This document shows positions 34,768-42,173 of a stretch of DNA of 64,000 nucleotides, piece by piece. The stretch is from assembly GCA_947454105.1 (NCBI GenBank), contig CANGIP010000001.1:62001-126000 (forward strand), given 5' to 3'. Each line of letters begins with the position of its first letter. The first letter of the stretch is position 1. The position numbers and the translations under genes are program-made. The notes beneath the pieces are model-generated. The model did not search any database. It was not told the origin of the DNA and saw nothing but the letters and a program-made list of their open reading frames with translations. Source of the DNA: Actinomycetota bacterium. Lineage in GTDB: Bacteria; Actinomycetota; Acidimicrobiia; Acidimicrobiales; Ilumatobacteraceae.

Positions 34768-36342
34768 TCAGCCTTCAATTCCAGCGTCGGTCATCGCCTG
34801 CTGCTTGGCCCAGCGATAATCGCTCTTGCCAGCTGGTGAACGCACCATCTGCTCGACCAACGTGAGTTGACGCGGAACTTTGTAACCGGCAACGTGGGCA
34901 CGGCAGTGTTCTTGCACACTTTCTAACGTTGGCGATGTGCCTGGGCGAGCCTGAACCACTGCTGCGACACGTTCTCCCCAACGAGCATCGGGAATACCAA
35001 CAACGACCGCATCAAAAACTTCTGGATGAGCCTTTAAAGCATTCTCAACTTCTTCGGGGAAAATCTTTTCGCCGCCACTATTGATGCAGACCGAACCACG
35101 TCCAATCAAGGTGATCGTTCCATCTTCTTCAAGACGCGCAAAGTCACCAGGAATTGCATAACGAGTTCCATTGGGCGAAGTCACAAACGTTGCCGCAGTT
35201 TTTTCGGGATCTTTGTGATAACGCAGCGGAATATTTCCGGCTCGTGCTAATCGACCCATTTCACCTGGTTTTACTGGCAACAAATCATCGCCAAGCACTA
35301 CTGAGTCGCGAGCGGCCTTCACGGTTGGTCCACCTTTTGACTGCATGCCCTTACCAACCATTGTGATTCCGTTGGCACCACCTTCGCTTGAACCAACCGC
35401 ATCAGTAATCACGACATTCGGGAAAAGATCAATGAATTGTTCTTTACATGACTGCGAGAAGAGAACGGCGCTTGAACTCACCGCAAACAATGATGACAGT
35501 TCGTGTTTGTCGGTGTTATCGGCGATGTAATCAAGTAGCGGACGAGCCATTGCGTCGCCCGTGATCATGATCAAGTTGGCTTTTTCTTTTTCGACCGTGC
35601 TCCAAACATCAGCGGGATCAAACTTTCCACGCAAAACAACTTTGTTGCCCACAAAACTCTGAGCCATCACGCTCCACTGCGATGCCCCGTGCATCAACGG
35701 CGGCAATGGATACGACACCAACGGGAAACCATTGCGGCCCTTTTCAACGAATCCTTCTGGAGAAGAAACTTTGTCGCCGGTCATGATGTCGATTCCGCCA
35801 CCGAGAGCCATCACCACATCGCCGTGACGCCACACGACACCTTTGGGCATTCCAGTCGTGCCACCGGTAAACAAAAGGTAGATGTCATCGTCTGAACGTG
35901 GCGCAAAATCACGAGTGTCGCTATTGCTAGCCAGCGTCTTTTCGTATTCATCGCCAATGACAAGCATCGGCAATTGCGGTGCAACTGAGCGAGCTCGATC
36001 AACGTATTCGGGTTCAACAATGAGATACGTCAAATCGGCGTTATCAAACAAATAGGCAAGTTCATCTTCGACGTAGCGATAATTGATGTTGACCCAGACC
36101 GCGCGAATCTTGAAAATCGCCCAGAGCGCCTCGACCCACTCGACGCGATTGAGCGCATAGATACCGACATGATCACCAGGCTTAATTCCTTGTGACTGCA
36201 AGTGGTGAGCCAGCTGATTGGCGCGACGATCCATCTCGGCAAAAGTGCGACGAGTGCGTTCGTCCACGATGTAATCGCGGTCGGGCCATTCATCAGCCGC
36301 AGCTTCAAAGAGGTCGGCGAGGTTAAAAGTCGTTGCTGGCAT
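34768..36342 (-). CDS. fadD19: FadD19-like steroid side-chain CoA ligase
   Basis: 524-residue AMP-forming ligase. Segments characteristic of FadD19 are NIxxRYVEDELAYLFDNADL near 85-105, the P-loop LLFTGGTTGMPKGVVWRH near 169-186, PPLMHGASQWS near 229-239, ITGDAMARPLLD near 270-281, GSSEGG, SGGEKIFPEEVENAL near 434-448, and the C-terminal SPAGKSDYRWAK. In Rhodococcus FadD19 is a steroid-CoA ligase required for C-24-branched sterol side chains. It is divergent from echA19, as in M. tuberculosis (Rv3515c/Rv3516). The 94-bp intergene presumably carries both promoters. Confidence 0.93.
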   Translation of the reverse strand: MPATTFNLADLFEAAADEWPDRDYIVDERTRRTFAEMDRRANQLAHHLQSQGIKPGDHVGIYALNRVEWVEALWAIFKIRAVWVNINYRYVEDELAYLFDNADLTYLIVEPEYVDRARSVAPQLPMLVIGDEYEKTLASNSDTRDFAPRSDDDIYLLFTGGTTGMPKGVVWRHGDVVMALGGGIDIMTGDKVSSPEGFVEKGRNGFPLVSYPLPPLMHGASQWSVMAQSFVGNKVVLRGKFDPADVWSTVEKEKANLIMITGDAMARPLLDYIADNTDKHELSSLFAVSSSAVLFSQSCKEQFIDLFPNVVITDAVGSSEGGANGITMVGKGMQSKGGPTVKAARDSVVLGDDLLPVKPGEMGRLARAGNIPLRYHKDPEKTAATFVTSPNGTRYAIPGDFARLEEDGTITLIGRGSVCINSGGEKIFPEEVENALKAHPEVFDAVVVGIPDARWGERVAAVVQARPGTSPTLESVQEHCRAHVAGYKVPRQLTLVEQMVRSPAGKSDYRWAKQQAMTDAGIEG

Positions 36343-36436
36343 ATGTGTGTGCTATCACATCGCTGTCGATGAAGCCGAACCACCGCGCTTCGTAGTAGAA
36401 GATAAGGAAGCAATTTCACATCACTAAGGAGAAATC

Positions 36437-37237
36437 ATGTCTGGCACCGAGCACCTCTTGACCGAAGTGGTGGGACACACACTGGTGGTCACGATGAATC
36501 GACCTGAAGCCAAGAATGCCCTCAGCCCCGCGATGATTGTGGGCTTGGCCGACGCTTGGGTTCGACTCAACGAAGATGACGACATTCGCTGCGCGATCTT
36601 GACTGGGTCTGGTGGATCCTTTTGCACTGGCATGGACCTCAAAGCCCGCGCCAATGATGATGCTGGCCCCAACCCCTACCAAGAGCGCTGGGCCGCCGAT
36701 CCCGATTTGCACTGGAAGGCATTGTTGCGGCACTACCGCTTACGCAAGCCGTTGATCGCCGCTGTCGAGGGATACGCAGTTGCGGGCGGTACCGAGATCT
36801 TGCAAGCGACTCATCTTCGGGTGGCGGGCGAGAGTGCGACATTTGGAGTCTTCGAAGCAAAGCGCGGACTGTTCCCGGTGGGAGGAAGCACCGTTCGACT
36901 GCAGCGACAAATTGGATACACCAATGCTTTGGAAATGTTGCTCACGGCGCGTGGGTACACCGCTACTGAGGCGAAAGAGATCGGATTGATTGGACACGTG
37001 GTGCCCGATGGCCAAGCGTTGTCAAAATCGTTGGAATTGGCCGAGATGATCTGCGCCAATGGTCCGCTCGCGGTCGAGGCAATCTTGAAGTCGGTGCAAG
37101 AAACTGCAGCGATGCCCGAAGCTGAGGCCCTCAAACTTGAGTTTGAAATTGGCTGGCCGATTTTCTCGACGAATGATTCGAAAGAGGGGCCGAGAGCGTT
37201 CGCCGAAAAGCGCTCCCCCAACTGGACCCGCACCTAA
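36437..37237 (+). CDS. echA19: EchA19-like steroid enoyl-CoA hydratase
   Basis: 266-residue crotonase. Diagnostic stretches are GHTLVVTMNRPEAKNALS near 12-29, GMDLKAR near 65-71, KPLIAAVEGYAVAGGTEILQ near 99-118, LIGHVVPDGQALSK near 181-194 and the end EGPRAFAEKRSPN. Its mycobacterial counterpart hydrates unsaturated sterol side-chain CoA esters. A good Shine-Dalgarno (AAGGAG) lies 8 nt before the ATG. It is divergent from fadD19. A long inverted repeat lies between its stop and the convergent ltp3 stop. Confidence 0.93.
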   Translation: MSGTEHLLTEVVGHTLVVTMNRPEAKNALSPAMIVGLADAWVRLNEDDDIRCAILTGSGGSFCTGMDLKARANDDAGPNPYQERWAADPDLHWKALLRHYRLRKPLIAAVEGYAVAGGTEILQATHLRVAGESATFGVFEAKRGLFPVGGSTVRLQRQIGYTNALEMLLTARGYTATEAKEIGLIGHVVPDGQALSKSLELAEMICANGPLAVEAILKSVQETAAMPEAEALKLEFEIGWPIFSTNDSKEGPRAFAEKRSPNWTRT

Positions 37238-37258
37238 CCTTTTCCTCGTCGTTTTTAC

Positions 37259-37307
37259 CCACTTTGGAATTGAGTTACCGCTAGGCGGCAGCCAGATTCC
37301 AAAGTGG
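37259..37307. terminator. Long stem-loop between convergent genes (possible bidirectional terminator)
   Basis: CCACTTTGGAAT at 37259-37270 pairs perfectly with ATTCCAAAGTGG at 37296-37307. The 25-nt loop holds a smaller hairpin, CCGC-TAG-GCGG, at 37278-37288. It sits between echA19 (ends 37237) and ltp3 (ends 37327). There is no U-tract on either strand, so it is not a canonical rho-independent terminator. A bidirectional terminator or a repeat element are both possible. Confidence 0.5.
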
Positions 37308-37326
37308 CGGAATTTGCTCGCTCTCT

Positions 37327-38484
37327 TTAGGGTTTGGTGGACGAGACGAGCCACATGGCGAAGAACTGGCTTCCGCCGCCATAGGCGTGTCCCACAGCCT
37401 TCTTCGCCCCATCAATCTGATGCTCACCAGCCTTGCCCATCACCTGCATTGCCGCCTCGCCAAATCGCAGCATTCCCGACGCGCCGATCGGGTTACTTGA
37501 CAGCACACCTCCCGACGGGTTGATCGGAAGCGAGCCACCCATTTCAGTGACGCCATCTTCGACCCAACGCCAGCCTTCGTTGCGCGGAGCAAATCCCAAG
37601 TTCTCGAGCCACATCGGCTCAAACCAGGCGAACGGCACATACATCTCGACGACATCGATTTCTTCGGCGGGATTCTTGATTCCGCCTTTACGCCACAAAT
37701 CAGCTGCACACATTTCGCCAGCAACTGGGCTCACTTGCTCGCGACCCGCAAACGCTGTTGGTTCACTGCGCATTGATGTCGCATGCACCCAAGCTTTCGG
37801 TCCTGCATGTTTGTCGGCTCGCTCTTCGCTCATCAACACCAACGCAATTGCACCGTCACTCGATGGGCAAGTTTCAATAAAGCGAATCGGATCCCACAAC
37901 ATCGGAGTCTCAAGAGCTTTCTCAAGAGTCCAATCGGGTTCATGCAAATGTGCGTACGGGTTCTTGCACGCATTCGTTCGATCTTTTACCGCAACCATTG
38001 CACCAATGTGTTTGGGCGCTCCAGAACGACCGATGTATCCACGAACAATTGGCGAGAAGTAACCGCCCGCACCAGCATGCACCGGCATACCAAATGGGAT
38101 CGGCACACTTAAGGCCCACATCGCGTTGCCGTCGCTTTGCTTTTCAAAACCAATTGTCAAAACTGTTCCGTGAATTCCGGCCATCACATGTTGCGCCGCA
38201 ACAATTGCTGTCGATCCACCAACTGAACCAGCGGTGTGCACACGGAAGACTGGCTTACCGTGAGCAGCCAGTGCATCGGCCAGCCACAACTCGGGCATTG
38301 CTACACCTTCAAGAGAGTCTGGTGCCTTACCAATCACGATCGCATCAACATCAGCGATCGTGATATTGGCGTCAGTCAAGGCACGGTCGACTGCCTCGCG
38401 CACCAAACCAGCGATTGAAACATCGGCACGGCAAGCAGCGTGCTTTGTTTGACCTACCCCGACGACTGCACAAAGATCAGCCAT
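37327..38484 (-). CDS. ltp3: Ltp3-like SCP2-thiolase-fold steroid aldolase
   Basis: 385-residue thiolase-superfamily protein. Stretches that match Rv3523/Ltp3 are VGVGQTKHAA near 8-17, AGLVREAVDRAL, RVHTAGSVGGSTA near 81-93, and the C-terminal NPSGGVLSSNPIGASG and GHAYGGGSQFFAMW. The thiolase nucleophile Cys position is Ala/Gly (A85-G86), so it is not a thiolase; the family uses retro-aldol chemistry. In rhodococci Ltp3 and Ltp4 are needed for C-24-branched sterol side-chain cleavage. The ATG at 38484 was chosen because it lies 1 nt after the ltp4 stop. It is last gene of DUF35-DUF35-ltp4-ltp3. Confidence 0.93.
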   Translation of the reverse strand: MADLCAVVGVGQTKHAACRADVSIAGLVREAVDRALTDANITIADVDAIVIGKAPDSLEGVAMPELWLADALAAHGKPVFRVHTAGSVGGSTAIVAAQHVMAGIHGTVLTIGFEKQSDGNAMWALSVPIPFGMPVHAGAGGYFSPIVRGYIGRSGAPKHIGAMVAVKDRTNACKNPYAHLHEPDWTLEKALETPMLWDPIRFIETCPSSDGAIALVLMSEERADKHAGPKAWVHATSMRSEPTAFAGREQVSPVAGEMCAADLWRKGGIKNPAEEIDVVEMYVPFAWFEPMWLENLGFAPRNEGWRWVEDGVTEMGGSLPINPSGGVLSSNPIGASGMLRFGEAAMQVMGKAGEHQIDGAKKAVGHAYGGGSQFFAMWLVSSTKP

Positions 38485-38485
38485 G

Positions 38486-39544
38486 TCACTCACCTTCCAT
38501 GACGCATACCAAATTTTGTTGCAACATCGGTCCACTTGTGCAGTGAGCCAAAACTCGATCAGCCGAACCAGCAAAAATGCTTTCGGCCGCTTCAGCAAAT
38601 CGTGCTAGGCCTGCTGCCATCGCTGGATTCGCCACTAACGCTCCACCACTTGGATTGATATGTGTTGATTCGCCCAAGCCCATCGCATTTCGCAACAACA
38701 GTTCTTGATGTGTGTACGGAGCGTGAAGCTCTGCAACATCAATGCGGTCTTTTGCGACTCCTGCTTTTTGGGCCGCAATCGCAGCTGAAGAACTTTCGAT
38801 CATTGAACGAGCACCTAAACGTTGCGTATCAATACGATGATCAATTCCTCGAATCCACGCTGGACGTTCAACTAAACGACGTGCAACATCGCCAGCAGCT
38901 AAGACAACTGCGTTGCACCCGTCTACCGGTGTCGCGCAGTCGTGAGCACGCAGCGGATTCAATGTGTACGGCATTGCCAACAAATCGTCGGCTGATTCAT
39001 TGCCCTTTGTGAAGGCAATCGCATTGTTGTGCGCATCACGTCGACTTCGGGCCGCAACTTCAGCCATCTGTCGTTCGGTTACCACACCAGCTTCAAGACA
39101 TGCTCGTGCCTGCAATGCAGCCAACGCATCAAACCCGGGCTTGAGTGGCGCAACCATGTACGGGTCGGTTTGCAAACTGAGAATTTGGTCAATTGGCCCT
39201 GACGTTGTTTTTCCATTTGAGAAAACCAAAGCAACGTCAACTTCGCCAGTTTGAATTTTCACCCAAGCTTCGTACAAAGCAAACGCACCATCGGCTTCAA
39301 CATGGCTTTCAATAATCGGCGGCCAAGCACCAATAGCGTCAACAGCTGACACGAAACTAAAAGGCTGACCACTCATGTAGTCACAAGATCCGTGACACCA
39401 GAAGCCAATTTCGCTGCGTTCAATTCCGACCTTGTCGAGCAACTGTTGAATCACTGGCAAAAGAATTTCTACCGATGTGAAGGTGCTATTCATTTCACTT
39501 GGACGTTGGGCAGTTCCAACAATTGCAATATCTCGTAACGCCAT
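38486..39544 (-). CDS. ltp4: Ltp4-like SCP2-thiolase-fold steroid aldolase
   Basis: 352-residue thiolase-fold protein resembling Rv3522/Ltp4: AIVGTAQRPSE near 7-17, HGSCDYMSGQPFSFVSAVDA near 51-70, GAWPPIIESHVEADGAFALY near 72-91, and a C-terminal THINPSGGALVANPAMAAG. The thiolase Cys position (about 80-88) has no Cys, as in Ltp3. The start ATG overlaps the upstream DUF35 stop by 1 nt (TGATG). It is expected to act in a complex with a DUF35 partner to release the branched C-24 fragment from the hydrated CoA ester. Confidence 0.92.
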   Translation of the reverse strand: MALRDIAIVGTAQRPSEMNSTFTSVEILLPVIQQLLDKVGIERSEIGFWCHGSCDYMSGQPFSFVSAVDAIGAWPPIIESHVEADGAFALYEAWVKIQTGEVDVALVFSNGKTTSGPIDQILSLQTDPYMVAPLKPGFDALAALQARACLEAGVVTERQMAEVAARSRRDAHNNAIAFTKGNESADDLLAMPYTLNPLRAHDCATPVDGCNAVVLAAGDVARRLVERPAWIRGIDHRIDTQRLGARSMIESSSAAIAAQKAGVAKDRIDVAELHAPYTHQELLLRNAMGLGESTHINPSGGALVANPAMAAGLARFAEAAESIFAGSADRVLAHCTSGPMLQQNLVCVMEGE

Positions 39545-40041
39545 CAGCTTGCTCCCGATTCTGCGCCCATCACGCGATCTGGTTCGCCAGTGGGACGAAA
39601 GTGTTGAATGTTTTCCAAAGAGGGACCCCACTCTGATTTGTCTTTCCACACCGGTTCAACCCGCATGCCAATGCGCACATCTTCTGCTTCACATTCTTGA
39701 ATGAGGTGTTGCATTGAAATGTCTGCGCCATCGAGCAAAATTTGTGCAGCCACATATGGCAATTTGATTTTCTGTCCCAAGAACGGAACATTGACGATGC
39801 AAAAAGTTGTGATCGTTCCCTTCGGTCCTACTTCAACGTCGCCAGCCAAAATTTTGGCGCACTTCGGACATACACCGTTACGAGGTGGGAAATACACCAG
39901 CGCACAACTCGGACAACGTTTGCCGACAAACTTGCCATTCATGAGACCCGCGAGATGGCTTGTCGCATTCGGACCAGCTGACCAGTTGTAGGTCACGCCA
40001 ATTGGTTGACGAAGTCGTACCAATCCATCGGCTTCACTCAT
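39544..40041 (-). CDS. DUF35 zinc-ribbon/OB-fold protein, partner of Ltp aldolases
   Basis: 165-residue protein with a rubredoxin-like zinc ribbon (CPSC near 44-47 and CPKC near 61-64) followed by an OB fold containing GTITTFCIVNVPF and LPYVAAQILLDGAD. DUF35 proteins form obligate complexes with SCP2-thiolase-like aldolases in steroid degradation (for example ChsH2-DUF35 with Ltp2). The ATG at 40041 was preferred because it overlaps the upstream DUF35 stop by 4 nt. Together with the next gene it corresponds to what appears as a single longer protein, Rv3521, in M. tuberculosis. Confidence 0.9.
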   Translation of the reverse strand: MSEADGLVRLRQPIGVTYNWSAGPNATSHLAGLMNGKFVGKRCPSCALVYFPPRNGVCPKCAKILAGDVEVGPKGTITTFCIVNVPFLGQKIKLPYVAAQILLDGADISMQHLIQECEAEDVRIGMRVEPVWKDKSEWGPSLENIQHFRPTGEPDRVMGAESGAS

Positions 40042-40487
40042 GACGCACCTCCCACAACATCGAAACAAGCAATATCAGTGACACCGCCAGGTCGGTCTTC
40101 AGCCCAGCGCACTTTCACCTTGGTGCCAATTGCGATGTTTTCGGGCGATCCAGCATCGACTGCGTGCAACATCGGCACATCGGCCCCGTCAATGGTGATC
40201 AGCGCCCAGGCAAAAGGATGAGCTAGGGGCTGACCTTCAACCGGAGTCGCTTGCCAAGCCCAAGTCGAGACCGTCCCTGTATCGGATAGTGATACCCATT
40301 CGCTCAATTGAGCTCCCGTCAGCGGGTCAAACTCGGCCGGTGGAAAGTACACGCGCCCATCAGACCCGCGAGTTCCCTCAAGTCGACATTCGGACAACGA
40401 AGTAAAAAACCGCGACAACAAAGTGCCCACAGTTCGTTTGTATGGGTAAGCGACTTCAAGTGGCGCGACGAAAACGTCGCCGACCAT
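40038..40487 (-). CDS. DUF35-like OB-fold protein without zinc-ribbon cysteines
   Basis: 150-residue protein with an N-terminal helical arm (VAYPYKRTVGTLLSRFF), then GSDGRVYFPPAEFDP, where a zinc ribbon would be but has no Cys pairs, then the OB strands GTVSTWAWQ and HPFAWALITIDGAD, and a final V-R-W. The start at ATG 40487 is based on similarity to the beginning of Rv3521-like proteins. A longer frame to 40583 is open, and no clear Shine-Dalgarno supports either. It is first gene of the aldolase operon, with a 179-bp divergent space to the ABC binding-protein gene. Confidence 0.8.
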   Translation of the reverse strand: MVGDVFVAPLEVAYPYKRTVGTLLSRFFTSLSECRLEGTRGSDGRVYFPPAEFDPLTGAQLSEWVSLSDTGTVSTWAWQATPVEGQPLAHPFAWALITIDGADVPMLHAVDAGSPENIAIGTKVKVRWAEDRPGGVTDIACFDVVGGAS

Positions 40488-40666
40488 GGCATGAGATGTT
40501 GTTCCAGACACGACAAGTTTCTTATCACGCCAACGAGTGCGAATGCTTATCCCAAATGCACTTATTGCAACCGACCACATCATGACCCGCCTCTACCTAC
40601 TCAGGGGCTTTGTTGCTAGTGTCACAGTGTCGGGTCATGGGGATCTTGGCGACGTAGGGGGAAGAC

Positions 40667-42136
40667 ATGACTAGATCATTGAAGTTTGCTCGTACATTTG
40701 CAGCACTCTCTTTGGTTGCACTCGCAACAGTCGGTTGCTCGAATCGCAACAGCGGCGACACCGCCACGACGCAGGCGCCTGCCACCGCAGCACCAAACGC
40801 GACCGACGCACCGACTGCAACTGACGCACCAGTAACGACAGACGCTCCTACTGGTCCAATGTTCGGGACGATGAAAAGCCCTTGTGGTCCAGCAACTGCA
40901 GCAGGTGTGCCCACGTTCGCAGATGGTCAAAATGGTGGCGACACCATCAAGCTCGGTACCGCCAACGACCATGGTTATGAAGGCGCACCCGGCACCACTC
41001 TTGAAATGCTCGATGCCGCCAGGGCTTTTGCCGGTTGGTGCAACGCTCAAGGCGGTATCCGCGGTCTCCCGATTGAAATCGTCGACCTTGACGGAAAATT
41101 GTTCTCCGTTCCTCCCGCAATGGAACAAGCGTGTAGCGAAGTATTCGCAATGGCCGGTGGTGGCTGGGTGTTTGACGACCAGATGTTCCCCCGTTTCCAC
41201 GAATGCGGAATGATTTCATTCTCGGGTTATGCCGTCAGCGCAACCGCTTCAATGGCCAACGGAAAAGTTCAACCCATTCCGAACCCCGCGAACGAAAAGC
41301 CATCACAATGGCTCAACTGGGCTAAGGCCACCTACCCCGAAGAAATTAAAAAAGTTGCGATTCTGTACGGTGACTTCTTAACGACCAAGAGCGTTGCTGA
41401 TCAATTGGCAGCGACCATGAAGGCTGTCGGTGGATTCGGCGAACCGTCAATGATGACCTACAACCCTGCGGGCGAAGCAAACTGGACACCTTTCGCACAA
41501 AAGTTGAAAGACGATGGAATTAAATACTTGTCGTTCGTGGGAACCGATTCGAATCTGGTGTTGCTCTACAAAGCAATGCGCGAAGTTGGTTATGTGCCTG
41601 ATGTCGTGTTGAACGATGCGAACTTCTACACGTCAATGATGGTCGCCGAAGGTAACGCAGTTGCCGACGAAGGTTTCCTGGCTCGCACGATGTACGCACC
41701 ATTTGAAGAGGCTGACAAATTCCCAGGAATGGCTTCTTACCTAGACATGATGGCGACGTACAACCCAGAAGGTCGTATCGCTGGACTTGGATTGCAAGCA
41801 ACATCTGCACTTTTGATGTTTGCAACTGCAGCGAACGCATGCCTCGACCACAACAACAATGTTCTTGAACGGGAATGTGTTTTGGCTGAAGGTATGAAGA
41901 TCACGTCTTGGACTGGTGGCGGCCTTCATAGCGAAACCAATCCGTCAGCAAAGACAGCACCTAAGTGCGGACTCATCATGGGTGTCAAGAATGGCAAGTG
42001 GGCTCGCGTTTACCCAGAGTTGGGTTCGGCCGATGACAACGGCGGCGGTTGGCACTGCGACGAGAATGGTTCAGTCCAGATCGTCGGAGACTTCGGTGAT
42101 GTCACGTCGGGTGTTGACCCGACGCGGCCAAACTAA
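40667..42136 (+). CDS. Liv-type ABC substrate-binding lipoprotein
   Basis: 489-residue lipoprotein. The signal peptide ends in TVGC (Cys near 24), followed by a linker with four TDAP-like repeats (about 40-65), then a type 1 periplasmic binding domain. Its leader is AGGGGGAAGACATG. It is paralogous to the 23051 protein, with the same SPCGPA, GWCNAQGGI, GGGW and FPRFHECGMI blocks. It is followed by the permease and both ATPases, so it is the importer's cognate receptor. The family was first defined for branched-chain amino acids but includes receptors for many carboxylates and aromatics. Sterol-derived ligands are a context-based guess. Confidence 0.92.
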   Translation: MTRSLKFARTFAALSLVALATVGCSNRNSGDTATTQAPATAAPNATDAPTATDAPVTTDAPTGPMFGTMKSPCGPATAAGVPTFADGQNGGDTIKLGTANDHGYEGAPGTTLEMLDAARAFAGWCNAQGGIRGLPIEIVDLDGKLFSVPPAMEQACSEVFAMAGGGWVFDDQMFPRFHECGMISFSGYAVSATASMANGKVQPIPNPANEKPSQWLNWAKATYPEEIKKVAILYGDFLTTKSVADQLAATMKAVGGFGEPSMMTYNPAGEANWTPFAQKLKDDGIKYLSFVGTDSNLVLLYKAMREVGYVPDVVLNDANFYTSMMVAEGNAVADEGFLARTMYAPFEEADKFPGMASYLDMMATYNPEGRIAGLGLQATSALLMFATAANACLDHNNNVLERECVLAEGMKITSWTGGGLHSETNPSAKTAPKCGLIMGVKNGKWARVYPELGSADDNGGGWHCDENGSVQIVGDFGDVTSGVDPTRPN

Positions 42137-42173
42137 GCAACAACTGACGACTCAAGAATTGATCTGACCACCT

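Noticed and set aside
40488-40583. 32-residue N-terminal extension of the second DUF35 protein
   Set aside because: It resembles intergenic sequence and exceeds the start expected from Rv3521-like proteins, although the true start is not firmly supported by a ribosome site.
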